Assembly (NCBI RefSeq): GCF_000444875.1
Contig: NC_021985.1
Span: 7,274,170 to 7,338,169 of the forward strand
Source: Streptomyces collinus Tu 365
GTDB taxonomy: Bacteria; Actinomycetota; Actinomycetes; Streptomycetales; Streptomycetaceae
Length of the DNA stretch: 64,000 nucleotides
Direction of reading: 5' to 3'
In this document: positions 25,940 through 35,211 of the stretch, piece by piece
Layout: every line of letters starts with the position of its first letter
Position numbering within the stretch: position 1 is the stretch's first letter
Position numbers and translations under genes: made by a program
The notes under the pieces: generated by a model
What the model was told of the DNA's origin: nothing
Databases searched by the model: none
The model's input: only the letters and a program-made list of their open reading frames with translations

Positions 25940-28408
25940 GTGAACAAGGACGCGAACGACTCCTTCGTGCATGTCCGGGGCGCAGGTGAGAACAACCTGC
26001 GGAACATCGATGTCGACGTCCCGCGGGACGCGATGGTCGCCTTCACCGGCGTCTCCGGTTCGGGCAAGTCCTCGCTCGCGTTCGGCACGCTCTACGCGGA
26101 GGCCCAGCGGCGCTATTTCGAGTCCGTGGCACCCTACGCCCGCAGACTGTTGCAGCAGGTCGGCGCACCGCACGTGCAGGAGATCACCGGACTGCCACCG
26201 GCCGTGGCCCTGCAGCAGCGACGCGGTGCGCCCAGCTCGCGCTCGACGGTCGGCACCCTCACCACCCTGTCCAATCTGCTGCGCATCCTGTACTCCCGCG
26301 CCGGCACCTATCCGCCCGGGGCCGCACGGCTGGACGCCGAGTCGTTCTCTCCCAACACCGCGGCCGGCGCCTGCCCGGAGTGCCACGGACTGGGCGTCGT
26401 GCACGACGTCGCCGAGGACCTGCTCGTCCCGGACCCCTCGCTGAGCATCCGCGAGGGGGCGATCGCCGCCTGGCCGGGCGCCTGGCAGGGCGCCAACCTG
26501 CGCAGTGTCGTGAACGGCCTGGGCATCGACATCGACCGGCCGTGGCGCCGGCTCAGGAAGAAGGACCGGGACTGGCTGCTGTACACGGACGAACAGCCCT
26601 CCGTGTACATCGAGCCGGAGGAGGACCGCGTCGACTACGGCTACCAGGGCAAGTTCTGGAGCGCACGCAAGCACGTCATGCACGTCCTCGCCGACTCCAA
26701 GAGCGAGAAGATGCGCGAACGGGCGCTCCGGTTCGTCCGGAGTGTGCCCTGCCCCGCTTGTCACGGCAGCGGGCTGCGGCCCGAGGCGCTCGCCGTGACC
26801 TTCGCCGGACGTTCCATCGCCGAGATCAACGCGATGCCGCTCGCCGAGGTCGTGGCGCTGCTGCGGCCCGTCGCGGGGCGGTCCGAGGCCGACGCCACCA
26901 CGTCGACCGCCCGATCCGGGGAGACGACCGAGGTCGCGGTCCGCATCTGCGGCGATCTGGTCGCGCGGATCGACGTCCTGCTCGACCTGGGCCTTGGATA
27001 TCTCAGCCTCGGGCGCCGCTCGACGACCCTGTCGCCGGGCGAGGCGCAGCGCCTGCGGATCGCCACCCAGCTGCGCTCGGGGCTGTTCGGCGTCGTCTAC
27101 GTCCTCGACGAACCCTCCGCGGGCCTGCACCCGGCCGACGCGGAACCGCTGCTGGACGTGCTGGACCGTCTCAAGGCGGCGGGCAACTCGCTGTTCGTCG
27201 TGGAGCACGACATGGACGTCGTACGGCGGGCGGACTGGGTGGTCGACATCGGCCCCGGTGCGGGCGAGGGCGGCGGACGCGTGCTGTACAGCGGCCCGGT
27301 CGCCGGTCTTGAGCGGGTCGGGGAGTCGGCCACGAGCCGGTACCTGTTCGGGCGCGCCGAGCCGCTCGATCACCGCCCGCGCGCACCGCACGGCTGGCTG
27401 CATCTGCGCGGCGTCTCCCGCCACAATCTGCACGACGTGTCCGTCGACGTGCCGCTCTGCGTACTGACGGCGGTGACGGGCGTGTCCGGTTCGGGGAAGT
27501 CGACGCTGGTGACGCAGGTGCTCGCCGAGGTCGTCCGCGGCCACCTGGGGCTCGTACCCGAGGAGCCCGACGAGGCGCAGCTGGAGGTCGACGTCCAGGA
27601 CGCGTCGGGGGTCGAGTCGTTCGACCGGCTGGTCCTGGTCGACCAACGGCCCATCGGCCGGACGCCCCGGTCCAACCTGGCCACGTACACCGGGATGTTC
27701 GACGCGGTGCGCAAGCTGTACGCGGCGACGGACGAGGCCAGGGCGCGCGGCTACCCGGCCGGTCGGTTCTCCTTCAACGTGCCCGAAGGGCGGTGCGAGA
27801 CCTGCCAGGGCGAAGGATTCGTCGCGGTGGAACTGCTGTTCCTGCCCGGCACCTACGCGCCGTGCCCGACCTGCGAAGGCGCCCGGTACAACGCCGAAAC
27901 GCTGGAGGTCACCTACCGCGGCAAGAACATCGCGGAGGTACTGGCGCTGTCCGTCGACGCCGCCGCCGAGTTCCTGTCCTGCGTCCCGGCCGCCTCCCGC
28001 AGTCTGGAGACGCTGCGCGAGGTGGGGCTGGGGTATCTGCGGCTGGGCCAGCCCGCGACGGAACTCAGCGGCGGTGAGGCGCAACGCATCAAACTGGCGA
28101 CCGAACTGCAGCGGGCCCGGCGCGGGCACGCGCTGTACCTGCTCGACGAGCCGACGGCGGGGCTGCACCCCTCGGACATCGCGCTGCTGCTGCGACAGCT
28201 GCACCGGCTCGTCGACGCCGGCAACACGGTCGTCCTCGTCGAGCACGACCTGGACACGATCGCCACCGCCGACTGGGTCATCGATCTCGGGCCGGGCGGC
28301 GGCGACGCGGGCGGCCGGGTCGTCGCGGCGGGCCCGCCGGCCAAGGTGGCCAAAGCCCGCCGCAGCGCCACCGCGCCCTATCTCGCGGCCCGGCTCGCGC
28401 ACTCCTGA
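25940..28408 (+). CDS. UvrA2-like excinuclease-type ABC ATPase
   Basis: This 822-residue protein is a UvrA paralogue with two ATPase heads. Walker A motifs GVSGSGKSSLAFGTLYAEA and GVSGSGKSTLVTQVLAEV, signatures LSPGEAQRLRIA and LSGGEAQRIKLA, and three zinc-type cysteine pairs (CPECHGLG, CPACHGSG, CETCQGEG/CPTCEG) are all present. It is about 130 residues shorter than housekeeping UvrA, consistent with the UvrA2 class that lacks the UvrB-binding domain and is linked to DNA-damage tolerance or drug resistance. The start is a GTG at 25940 with AGGAAC close upstream; the UvrA core begins within 10 residues. Confidence 0.9.
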   Translation: MNKDANDSFVHVRGAGENNLRNIDVDVPRDAMVAFTGVSGSGKSSLAFGTLYAEAQRRYFESVAPYARRLLQQVGAPHVQEITGLPPAVALQQRRGAPSSRSTVGTLTTLSNLLRILYSRAGTYPPGAARLDAESFSPNTAAGACPECHGLGVVHDVAEDLLVPDPSLSIREGAIAAWPGAWQGANLRSVVNGLGIDIDRPWRRLRKKDRDWLLYTDEQPSVYIEPEEDRVDYGYQGKFWSARKHVMHVLADSKSEKMRERALRFVRSVPCPACHGSGLRPEALAVTFAGRSIAEINAMPLAEVVALLRPVAGRSEADATTSTARSGETTEVAVRICGDLVARIDVLLDLGLGYLSLGRRSTTLSPGEAQRLRIATQLRSGLFGVVYVLDEPSAGLHPADAEPLLDVLDRLKAAGNSLFVVEHDMDVVRRADWVVDIGPGAGEGGGRVLYSGPVAGLERVGESATSRYLFGRAEPLDHRPRAPHGWLHLRGVSRHNLHDVSVDVPLCVLTAVTGVSGSGKSTLVTQVLAEVVRGHLGLVPEEPDEAQLEVDVQDASGVESFDRLVLVDQRPIGRTPRSNLATYTGMFDAVRKLYAATDEARARGYPAGRFSFNVPEGRCETCQGEGFVAVELLFLPGTYAPCPTCEGARYNAETLEVTYRGKNIAEVLALSVDAAAEFLSCVPAASRSLETLREVGLGYLRLGQPATELSGGEAQRIKLATELQRARRGHALYLLDEPTAGLHPSDIALLLRQLHRLVDAGNTVVLVEHDLDTIATADWVIDLGPGGGDAGGRVVAAGPPAKVAKARRSATAPYLAARLAHS

Positions 28409-28583
28409 CGACGCGATCGCGAGGGCGGATCCCCGGGCGCCTGCGGCGCGACCCGGTGGCCGGGTGGTCCCGCACACCGGCGCGGTGCGCGAGTACGCCG
28501 ACCTTGCGGCAACCGGGGGACCCGGCCTGCCGCGGCAGTCCCGCAGTCCGGCATGAGCGGTTGCCTGTGGCAAGAATGACCCT

Positions 28584-29246
28584 ATGCACATGGTGATCGC
28601 GGGTGGACACGGAAAGATCGCGCGCCGGCTGACCCGGCTGCTCTCGGCGCGCGGCGACAACGTCACCGGGCTGATCCGCAACCCGGACCACGCCGACGAC
28701 CTGCGCGCGGACGGTGCGGAACCGGTGGTGTGCGATCTGGAGCACGCCTCGGTGGAGGAGGTGGCCGGCCACCTCCGCGGCGCCGACGCGGCACTGTTCG
28801 CCGCGGGCGCCGGACCGGGCAGCGGCGCGGCCCGCAAGCAGACGGTGGACAGGAACGCGGCCGTCCTCCTCGCCGACGCGGCCGAGCGCGCCGGGACGCG
28901 CCGCTTCCTGGTGATCTCCGCGATGGGCGTGGACAGCCCGCCGCCGCCCGGCACCGACCCGGTGTTCGCCGCCTACCTGAAGGCCAAGGGCGAGGCGGAC
29001 GCCGACATCAGCTCCCGTCCGGGACTGGACTGGACGATTCTGCGCCCGGGGATGCTGACCGACGACCCCGGTAGCGGCCGCGTCACGCTCGCCGAGCACA
29101 CCGACCGCGGCCAAGTGCCGCGCGACGACGTGGCTGCGGTGCTCGCCGCCCTGCTCCACGAGCCCAGGACCGCCGGACGCATTCTCGAACTGGTCAGCGG
29201 GTCCACCCCGGTCGAGGAGGCGGTGCGCGCCGTGGCCGGCGGCTGA
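28584..29246 (+). CDS. NAD(P)-binding atypical short-chain dehydrogenase-like protein
   Basis: This 220-residue protein has a Rossmann start MHMVIAGGHGKIARRL, the mid-chain RRFLVISAMGVDSP, and a C-terminal DDVAAVLAALLHEPRTAG. These match the YwnB/YhfK-like atypical SDR group (NAD(P)H-binding, often without a classical YxxxK pair). An AYLKAKGEAD segment supplies a possible Tyr-x-x-x-Lys-like site. Substrate unknown; relatives are often general redox or stress proteins. It lies 175 bases after the UvrA2-like gene and may be transcribed separately. Confidence 0.82.
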   Translation: MHMVIAGGHGKIARRLTRLLSARGDNVTGLIRNPDHADDLRADGAEPVVCDLEHASVEEVAGHLRGADAALFAAGAGPGSGAARKQTVDRNAAVLLADAAERAGTRRFLVISAMGVDSPPPPGTDPVFAAYLKAKGEADADISSRPGLDWTILRPGMLTDDPGSGRVTLAEHTDRGQVPRDDVAAVLAALLHEPRTAGRILELVSGSTPVEEAVRAVAGG

Positions 29247-29611
29247 CGCCTCGGCGTGTGTGCCGCCCACGCCACCACACGCGGACGTGCTGCCCACGGC
29301 CCAGCAGGTGCCCCACTTCGGACGCACCGGCCCCTGCGCCTCGCGGCATGCAGCGGCCGGGTGGCAGGCCGCCCGCGCCAGCCACCTCGCCGCCCCCGGC
29401 CCCGGGTGCACCCTCCAGGCGCACCGCAACAGCCACAATCCGGCGGCGCCGCGTCCCGCCGGGCTTCGGGGTCCCGGGGCCCCTCCGCGCGCTCGCCCGC
29501 GTACTCCCGTCCGGCGCGAGTCTCCGGCACGCGCGGGTACCGGCTCCGGCCGCCTGCCCCCACCCCACGGCGTGAGTACCGTCCGCGCCGTCGGAGCCAG
29601 AAAGAGAGTCC
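29247..29611. other. gene-free region upstream of cydA
   Basis: These 365 bases carry no convincing gene on either strand. No Rex-type TGTGAA...TTCACA site is seen, although cyd operons are often Rex-regulated. GGGTAC at 29535-29540 resembles the -10 element of stress sigma factors of the SigB type, but a matching -35 is weak. The cydA ribosome binding site is AAAGAGAG just before 29612. Confidence 0.4.
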
Positions 29612-31027
29612 ATGCTGCTGTCTGCCCTGCCAACAGCCGCCGACCCGCCACAGCTCCTGCCCGCGCGTGAGCAGATGGCGTTCACCCTGGGCTTCCACAT
29701 CATCCTGGTGCCCTTCGGCCTCGCGTTCACCTTCATGATGCTGGTCTGCCACTACCGGGCGCTGCGGCGCGGCGATCAGCAGGCGCTGGTCCTGGCGCAG
29801 CGATGGTCCAAGGTGGCCGCCGTGCTGTTCGCGGTGGGGGCCGTGTCCGGCACCGTGCTGACGTTCGAGCTGGGGCTGCTCTGGCCCGGGCTCATGGGCA
29901 CATACGGGCCGGCCTTCGGGTTTCCGTTCGCCGTCGAGGGTCTCTTCTTCTTCCTGGAAGCGATCTTCGTGGCCATCTACATCTACGGCTGGAGGAGGCT
30001 GCCCCCGTGGCCGCACTTCTTCACCGGTGTCGTGGTCACCCTGGCGGGCGTCGGCGGAACGGCCTCCGTCATCGCGGCCAACAGCTGGATGAACCAGCCC
30101 GCCGGAATCGAGGTGCGGAACGGGCGTGTGGTGGGCGTGGTCCCCTCCCAGGTCTTCTTCAACGGCGCGTTCTGGTGGGAGATGGTGCACATGCTCCTCG
30201 CGGCGTACATCGTCGCGGGGTTCATGGTCGCGGGCGTGTACGCGTGGGGCCTGCTCAAGGGGCGCCGGGACCACTACCACCGGCTGGGGTTCGCCGTTCC
30301 GTTCACGGTCGCCGCGATCGCCATGCCGCTGCAGTTCCTCGTCGGGGACACGATCGCCCGCCAGGTGTACGACAGGGAGCCGGCGAAGTTCTCCGCCATC
30401 GAACTCCTGCCGACCACCGGTGATCACGTCCCGGAGACCCTCGGCGGCATCTTCGCCGACGGCAAGGTGCGCTACGGCGTCCAGCTTCCCGACGTGGCCT
30501 CGATCCTCGCCGGTTTCACCCCGTCCACCACGATCAAGGGCCTCGACGCGATCCCCGCAGCGGTACGCCCCACGGACTCGGCCGTCAGCATCGTGCACCT
30601 CGCCTTCGACGTCATGGTCGCCACCGCATCGCTCCTGCTCCTGCTGGCACTCTGGTTCGCCTGGCTGTGGTGGCGGCGGCGCGAGGTGCCGACCGACCGC
30701 TGGTTCCTGCGAAGCTCCGCGGTCTCCGGGCTGGTCGCGCTCGTCTGCCTGGAGAGCGGCTGGGTGGTCACCGAGGTCGGCCGCCAGCCCTGGACGGTCG
30801 TGGGGCTGCTGCTGACGGAGAACGCCGTCGCCACGCAGGGGAACCTGTGGCCCCTGTTCGCCACGGTCCTCGTGATCTACGCGTGCGTCGCCGTCGGCGC
30901 CTTGTACGTCCTGCGAACCTTGCGCCGCCGCTGGTCGGAGCAGGGCACGGAGGCCGCCGTGGTCCCGTACGGCCCCTGGGCGGCGCCGGCGACGAACGGG
31001 CCCCCCTTCGCAGGAGGCGACGCATGA
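29612..31027 (+). CDS. cydA: cytochrome bd ubiquinol oxidase subunit I
   Basis: This 471-residue membrane protein is the catalytic haem subunit of a bd-type quinol oxidase, a high-affinity terminal oxidase used under low oxygen or respiratory stress. The N-terminus has the conserved QMAFTLGFHIILVPFG with the haem-ligand histidine region, and VTEVGRQPWTVVG near residue 388 is the CydA signature. The periplasmic Q-loop region is short, as in the CIO-like group. Its stop overlaps the cydB start (ATGA). Confidence 0.92.
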   Translation: MLLSALPTAADPPQLLPAREQMAFTLGFHIILVPFGLAFTFMMLVCHYRALRRGDQQALVLAQRWSKVAAVLFAVGAVSGTVLTFELGLLWPGLMGTYGPAFGFPFAVEGLFFFLEAIFVAIYIYGWRRLPPWPHFFTGVVVTLAGVGGTASVIAANSWMNQPAGIEVRNGRVVGVVPSQVFFNGAFWWEMVHMLLAAYIVAGFMVAGVYAWGLLKGRRDHYHRLGFAVPFTVAAIAMPLQFLVGDTIARQVYDREPAKFSAIELLPTTGDHVPETLGGIFADGKVRYGVQLPDVASILAGFTPSTTIKGLDAIPAAVRPTDSAVSIVHLAFDVMVATASLLLLLALWFAWLWWRRREVPTDRWFLRSSAVSGLVALVCLESGWVVTEVGRQPWTVVGLLLTENAVATQGNLWPLFATVLVIYACVAVGALYVLRTLRRRWSEQGTEAAVVPYGPWAAPATNGPPFAGGDA

Positions 31028-32013
31028 CCGATCTCATCGCCGTGGTCCTGTTCATCGGGGTCATCGCCTACGCCCTCTTCGGCGGCGCCGACTACGGGGC
31101 CGGCTTCTGGGACCTGACAGCCGGCGGCGCCGCGCGGGGACGTCCCGTACGGGAGCTGGTCAACGTCTCCGTCAGCCCGGTGTGGGAGGCCAACCACACA
31201 TGGCTGATCTTCTGCTTCGTCACGATCTGGACGGCCTTCCCCCAGGCGTTCACCGCCATGACCACCACGCTGTACATCCCCCTGGGCCTGGCGGCGCTGG
31301 GGATCGTGGCCAGGGGCTCGGGCTTCGCCTTCCGGCACGCGCTGGCCCAAGGGCGGGGAGAGCTGGTCAGCGGGGTCGCGTTCGCCTGCTCGTCGGTGCT
31401 GACCCCGTTCTTCTTCGGCGCCGTCGCGGGCGGGATCGCCTCCGGTCGCGTCCCCTCGGCCGGGCACGGCGACGCGCTGTCCAGCTGGCTCAATCCGACC
31501 TCCGTTCTCGGTGGCGTCCTCGCGGTCACCGTCTGCGCCTACCTCGCCGCCGTGTTCCTCACCGGACAGGCCCGGCGCCGAGCGGACACTCCCCTAGAGG
31601 AGGCGTTCAGGCACCGGGCCTTCGCGGCGGGCATCGTCGCGGGACTGGTGGCGCTCGTGGGCGTGTTCGTACTGCGTGCGGACTCTCCGCGCCTGTTCCA
31701 CCAGCTGAGCACGGTGGGTGCACCGCTCCTGGCCGTCTCGGGCCTGTGCGGCCTGGCCGCGCTGCTCCTGCTGCGCAAGGGCGGCCCCCCTGTCGTGCGC
31801 ACCCTGGCGGCCATCGCGATCACCACCGTCGTCGCGGGATGGGGAGTGGCTCAGTACCCGTACCTCCTGGGCACCCACCTGACGATCCAGCAGGCGGCGG
31901 CTCCGCCGGCCACCCTGTGGGTGCTGATCGCGGTGTCCTTCGTCGCGGTCGTCCTGATCGTGCCCTCGCTCCTTCTGCTGTACGGCCTGCAACTGCGACG
32001 CAAGCTCGGCTGA
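31024..32013 (+). CDS. cydB: cytochrome bd ubiquinol oxidase subunit II
   Basis: This 329-residue protein has eight or nine hydrophobic helices and the CydB sequences FGGADYGAGFWDL at the N-terminus and PVWEANHTWLIF near residue 52. It pairs with CydA to hold the haems. The ATG at 31024 overlaps the cydA stop, so expression is coupled. The cydC/cydD exporter genes that usually follow in actinobacteria are absent here; the next gene is on the opposite strand. Confidence 0.92.
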   Translation: MTDLIAVVLFIGVIAYALFGGADYGAGFWDLTAGGAARGRPVRELVNVSVSPVWEANHTWLIFCFVTIWTAFPQAFTAMTTTLYIPLGLAALGIVARGSGFAFRHALAQGRGELVSGVAFACSSVLTPFFFGAVAGGIASGRVPSAGHGDALSSWLNPTSVLGGVLAVTVCAYLAAVFLTGQARRRADTPLEEAFRHRAFAAGIVAGLVALVGVFVLRADSPRLFHQLSTVGAPLLAVSGLCGLAALLLLRKGGPPVVRTLAAIAITTVVAGWGVAQYPYLLGTHLTIQQAAAPPATLWVLIAVSFVAVVLIVPSLLLLYGLQLRRKLG

Positions 32014-32073
32014 CGAGGGACTTCCGTCACCGGGATCCCGCCGGACGCGCCTCGGCGTCGCCGGCGCAGCGGC

Positions 32074-32619
32074 TCAGCCGACCGGGGTGGCCAGTGCCTC
32101 CTCGGCTTGGCGGACGCGCCACTGCTCGATCCTTTCCTGCTGCCGCAGGGCTCGTTCGAGCAGCGTGTCGAGCCGGGCAGGGTCCAGGCGCTCGTCGGCG
32201 GCGCTGAGGCGGCGCAGGAGCTGCCACCCGGCCGCCTTTCCCTCGACCCCCAGCCGTAGGGCCTCCAGATCCAGCATGATGCCGAGCGGGGACGGGCGCA
32301 GCAGGTGGCCGTTGGGCTTCAGCCGGCCCAGCTTCTCGCCCGCCCAGCCCGCGCACACCTTGTAGCGGCGAACGGGAACGCCGAGATCCCCCATGATGTC
32401 CAGCAGCGCTGCACGGTCCTGGGCGATCTCGGCGGCTACGGGCCCGATCGCGCGGCCGAGCGCGGATTCGCCGGCGGCGCGCGCCAGGCGGGTGGCGCGT
32501 TCGGTCCCGGCGGTGGCGCCGCCGAGGTGGTCGTTGAGATAGATGCCGAGCAGCCTCATGTCGAGACCTGGCCCCGTCGGGCGGCTCTGGGTCGCGGTGG
32601 CATGCGGAAGGGTGTTCAT
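32074..32619 (-). CDS. conserved hypothetical protein, helical
   Basis: I do not recognise a named family. The 181-residue product is mostly helical and charged, without signal peptide or membrane segment. The core includes LDMRLLGIYLNDHLGGATAG and ends in an Arg/Glu-rich helix (LERALRQQERIEQWRVRQAE). The pattern of several long helices with scattered acidic residues would suit a ferritin-like or four-helix bundle fold, but no metal-ligand pattern is certain. The ATG at 32619 follows an AAGGAGGCC box. It converges with cydB and is divergent from the small gene at 32956. Confidence 0.7.
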   Translation of the reverse strand: MNTLPHATATQSRPTGPGLDMRLLGIYLNDHLGGATAGTERATRLARAAGESALGRAIGPVAAEIAQDRAALLDIMGDLGVPVRRYKVCAGWAGEKLGRLKPNGHLLRPSPLGIMLDLEALRLGVEGKAAGWQLLRRLSAADERLDPARLDTLLERALRQQERIEQWRVRQAEEALATPVG

Positions 32620-32955
32620 CTGTGGCCTCCTTCGGTTCCCGGGGATTCGGCTCGCGGGTGAGCGAGCGCACTGGCCCAGCCCGGACCCCGGACGAGCGGA
32701 TCCTCTCGGAGGCGGGGGTGGAGCGGGTGTCCGGCCTCATCCAACGCCGGAGTTTCCTCGTGATCCGCGCCCAACCCTCGGATCGCACCATTTCTCAGGG
32801 CCGGCGCATCGCAGCCGGCTCCCGGGCTCGGGGGAGCCGATCTCGGCAGCGTGGACCTACTGTAGGAGGTGCCGATCCATTCTCATGGGCCCTTCGGGAA
32901 GCCGATCCGAGTGACTCCACAGCCGCACTCAGCGGCCGGATCCAGGGGAGATCAC
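32620..32955. other. divergent promoter region, no gene seen
   Basis: These 336 bases separate the helical hypothetical gene (minus) from the small gene at 32956 (plus). Open frames here are short or poor in codon bias. TGTAGGAGG near 32861-32869 resembles a ribosome binding site, but no credible start and frame follow it. GGGGAG precedes the ATG at 32956. Confidence 0.4.
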
Positions 32956-33171
32956 ATGCCCGGCAACAAGGAACGTGCGACCCTGCGCGCCGCGGCTCAC
33001 GCCGCCGAACAAGTCCTGGCGGACATTGCCGAGCGGACCGCGCACGCCGAGCACCCGCACGACCCGTACGCCCAGCGCGTCGCCGAGGTCGGCATGCTCA
33101 CCGGTGCGTTGAGGGCCCTGGTGGACGCGGTACGCCCCTTCACCGAGGAAAGGGAGGAGGGCGGGCGGTGA
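32956..33171 (+). CDS. small helical hypothetical protein (71 aa)
   Basis: The 71-residue product is alanine-rich and entirely helical (RATLRAAAHAAEQVLADIAE; later MLTGALRALVDAVRPF). I recognise no family. A GGGGAG box lies 7 bases before the ATG, and GC-rich third positions support coding. Its stop overlaps a GTG that begins a possible second small gene (GTGA at 33168). It precedes the PucR-type regulator on the same strand and may be co-transcribed with it. Confidence 0.65.
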   Translation: MPGNKERATLRAAAHAAEQVLADIAERTAHAEHPHDPYAQRVAEVGMLTGALRALVDAVRPFTEEREEGGR

Positions 33172-33309
33172 CCGGCGCTTTCGACACCTGCCGCGAGGTG
33201 GGCGCCGGCATTGCGTTCACTCCTTCGCAAGCGCTTCTCCGACGCCCACCTGCCGGTCCATGCCGACCTCGACCTCGTCCAGGAGAAACAATCCGTACAT
33301 CTCGGGTGA
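33168..33309 (+). pseudogene. possible frameshifted small gene
   Basis: A GTG at 33168 overlaps the preceding stop as GTGA and has AGGAGGGCGG upstream, a typical start for a coupled gene. The first 14 codons look coding. After about 33207 the good codon bias jumps by one base into another frame reading KRFSDAHLPVHADLDLVQEK, which ends at TGA 33307-33309. A single inserted or lost base would restore one frame of about 47 codons. It may be a decayed gene, a sequencing error or chance. No family recognised. Confidence 0.3.
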
Positions 33310-33377
33310 GCCTTCCCGGGAGTGGGTACACGACATCCCGCTCGGCTCCTGAAGGCTTCGAGGGACGGAGTGATCCC

Positions 33378-35126
33378 ATGGTCGGCAGTCGGGCGCACAG
33401 CCTGTATCACCACAGCGCCGGGCGGCACCCCACGGTCTCGCGCAGCGGGCCCCGCCGGCCCGCCCACACCCCGGCCGACCATGCCCTGCACGAACTGGCC
33501 GCGCTCTCCTGCGCCCTGTTCGGCACTCCGGACGAAGTCGAGATCCTGCGCCTGGCGATGGACCACATAGCCGCCGCGGGGCCCTACAGCGCGGAGGCCG
33601 GATACCTGAAGGTGGGCGGCGACCTGGTCCCCAGGCCGAGGGACGGGCAGATGCCTGCCTCGACCGTGAGCCGGAGGGTGCGGGAGCTGGCCGGGCAGGA
33701 CGGCAACGTGACCGTACCCGGCAGGCGCTGGGGCCGGGCCCTGGGGTTGCGCGGACTCGAGGGACTCCACGGCTATCTTGTCGTGACGTCACGCTCCCGG
33801 CCCACCGAGGCCGAACGGTCCTTGCTCGCCACGCTCGTCCGGTACACCGCTGCTGCACTCTCAGTCGCTTGCGCACACCGCCGCCGATGCGAGGACGCGC
33901 TGGAGCTGCGCCGACTGAAGGCCGAACGTACGTCCCTCCAGCGGCAGTTGATCTCCGTGGTGGCTGAGCTGGGCTATGAGCGAGCCGTTCACGCGCTCAT
34001 GGCCGACGTCGCCGCGTCGGGTGGCGGCGAGGAAGCCGTCACCCGTGCACTGCACAGACTCACCGGACTTCCCGCGCTGGTCGAGGACCGCTTCGGCCGG
34101 CTGAGGACGTGGACCGGCCCCGGGCGCCCCGACCCCTATCCCGAACCGGACCCCTTCCGCCAGGACGAGATGCTGCACGCCGCAGCGAGAGAGGCCGGGG
34201 CGGTGCGGATCAAGGACCGGCTGATCACCCTGATCCGCCCGCACGGCGACATCCTGGGCGTGCTGGCTCTGGTCGACACCCGGGACGAGGCCGACGAGCA
34301 CACCGTGCTCGCCCTGGAACACGCCGCCACGTCGCTCGCCCGGGAGCTGGCGCACCTGCGCAACCTGGCCGAGGTCGAGCTGAGACTGCACCGTGAACTG
34401 GCCGACGACCTCCTGGCGGGGACGGACGAGGCGAGCGCCTTCAAACGGTCCGAGGCGGTCGGACACGACCTGCACCGCAGCCACTACGTCGTCGTGGTGC
34501 AGTGGTCGAACCGGACCGCCGACGATTCCTTCGCGCAGACCGTGGGGCGGGCGGCCGCCGCGGTGGGCATGCGCTCGCTGCTGACCCGACGCTCCGACCA
34601 CGTCGTCCTGGTCGCCGGCGACAGGCCGCACGCCCGAGCGCTGTACGAGGCGCTCGCCCGGGAGACCGGAACAAGGTCGGGGACGATCGGGGTGAGCGGC
34701 CCTTGTGACTCCGTGGGCGAGATCCCCCACCGCTACCAGGAGGCGCAGCGCGCCCTGGAGGCGCGCCACCATTCCCGCGATCGCTACGGCACGACGTTCT
34801 TCGACGAGCTCGGCCTCTACCGCATCCTGGGACCCGGCAACGATTACCGGGAACTGGAGTCGTTCGTCCGGGAGTGGCTCGGGCAGCTCATCGACTACGA
34901 CTCCCGGCACCGCGCGACCATGGTGGAGACCCTGTCCGGATACTTCGACTGCGGCGGCAACTACGACGAGACCGCCGACTCCCTCGCCATCCACCGCAGC
35001 ACGCTGCGCTATCGGCTCCAACGCATCCGCGAGATCAGCGGCCACGACCTCGCCGACGTCGAGGACCGGCTGAACCTGCAGGTGGCGACCCGCGTGTGGA
35101 AGATCATGCTGGGCGGGACCGGCTGA
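33378..35126 (+). CDS. PucR/CdaR-type transcriptional regulator with GAF-like region
   Basis: This 582-residue protein ends in a PucR-type helix-turn-helix (YFDCGGNYDETADSLAIHRS, then TLRYRLQRI), the hallmark of the PucR/CdaR family. The middle (about residues 190-340) looks GAF-like, and the N-terminal 170 residues may form another sensory domain (VEILRLAMDHIAAAGPYSAE). Such proteins respond to metabolites or redox state and usually activate neighbouring catabolic genes. The ATG at 33378 with GGAG seven bases upstream is chosen; the open frame continues further upstream but with poor codon composition. The convergent aldehyde dehydrogenase gene is a plausible target. Confidence 0.82.
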   Translation: MVGSRAHSLYHHSAGRHPTVSRSGPRRPAHTPADHALHELAALSCALFGTPDEVEILRLAMDHIAAAGPYSAEAGYLKVGGDLVPRPRDGQMPASTVSRRVRELAGQDGNVTVPGRRWGRALGLRGLEGLHGYLVVTSRSRPTEAERSLLATLVRYTAAALSVACAHRRRCEDALELRRLKAERTSLQRQLISVVAELGYERAVHALMADVAASGGGEEAVTRALHRLTGLPALVEDRFGRLRTWTGPGRPDPYPEPDPFRQDEMLHAAAREAGAVRIKDRLITLIRPHGDILGVLALVDTRDEADEHTVLALEHAATSLARELAHLRNLAEVELRLHRELADDLLAGTDEASAFKRSEAVGHDLHRSHYVVVVQWSNRTADDSFAQTVGRAAAAVGMRSLLTRRSDHVVLVAGDRPHARALYEALARETGTRSGTIGVSGPCDSVGEIPHRYQEAQRALEARHHSRDRYGTTFFDELGLYRILGPGNDYRELESFVREWLGQLIDYDSRHRATMVETLSGYFDCGGNYDETADSLAIHRSTLRYRLQRIREISGHDLADVEDRLNLQVATRVWKIMLGGTG

Positions 35127-35211
35127 CGTTGCGCGCGGCAGCGGTGCACACCGATGCGGCGGTGCACCACCGGCTCGGGCAGGGAAGAGCGCGGTCGGCC
35201 GGACCCGTAGG

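Noticed and set aside
25931-28954. Very long open frame (about 1000 codons) antisense to the UvrA2-like gene
   Set aside because: High-GC coding DNA leaves antisense frames open. The plus-strand product has full ATPase motifs; the antisense product has none. The same applies to long frames opposite dnaK (44103-46991) and clpB (48482-51157).
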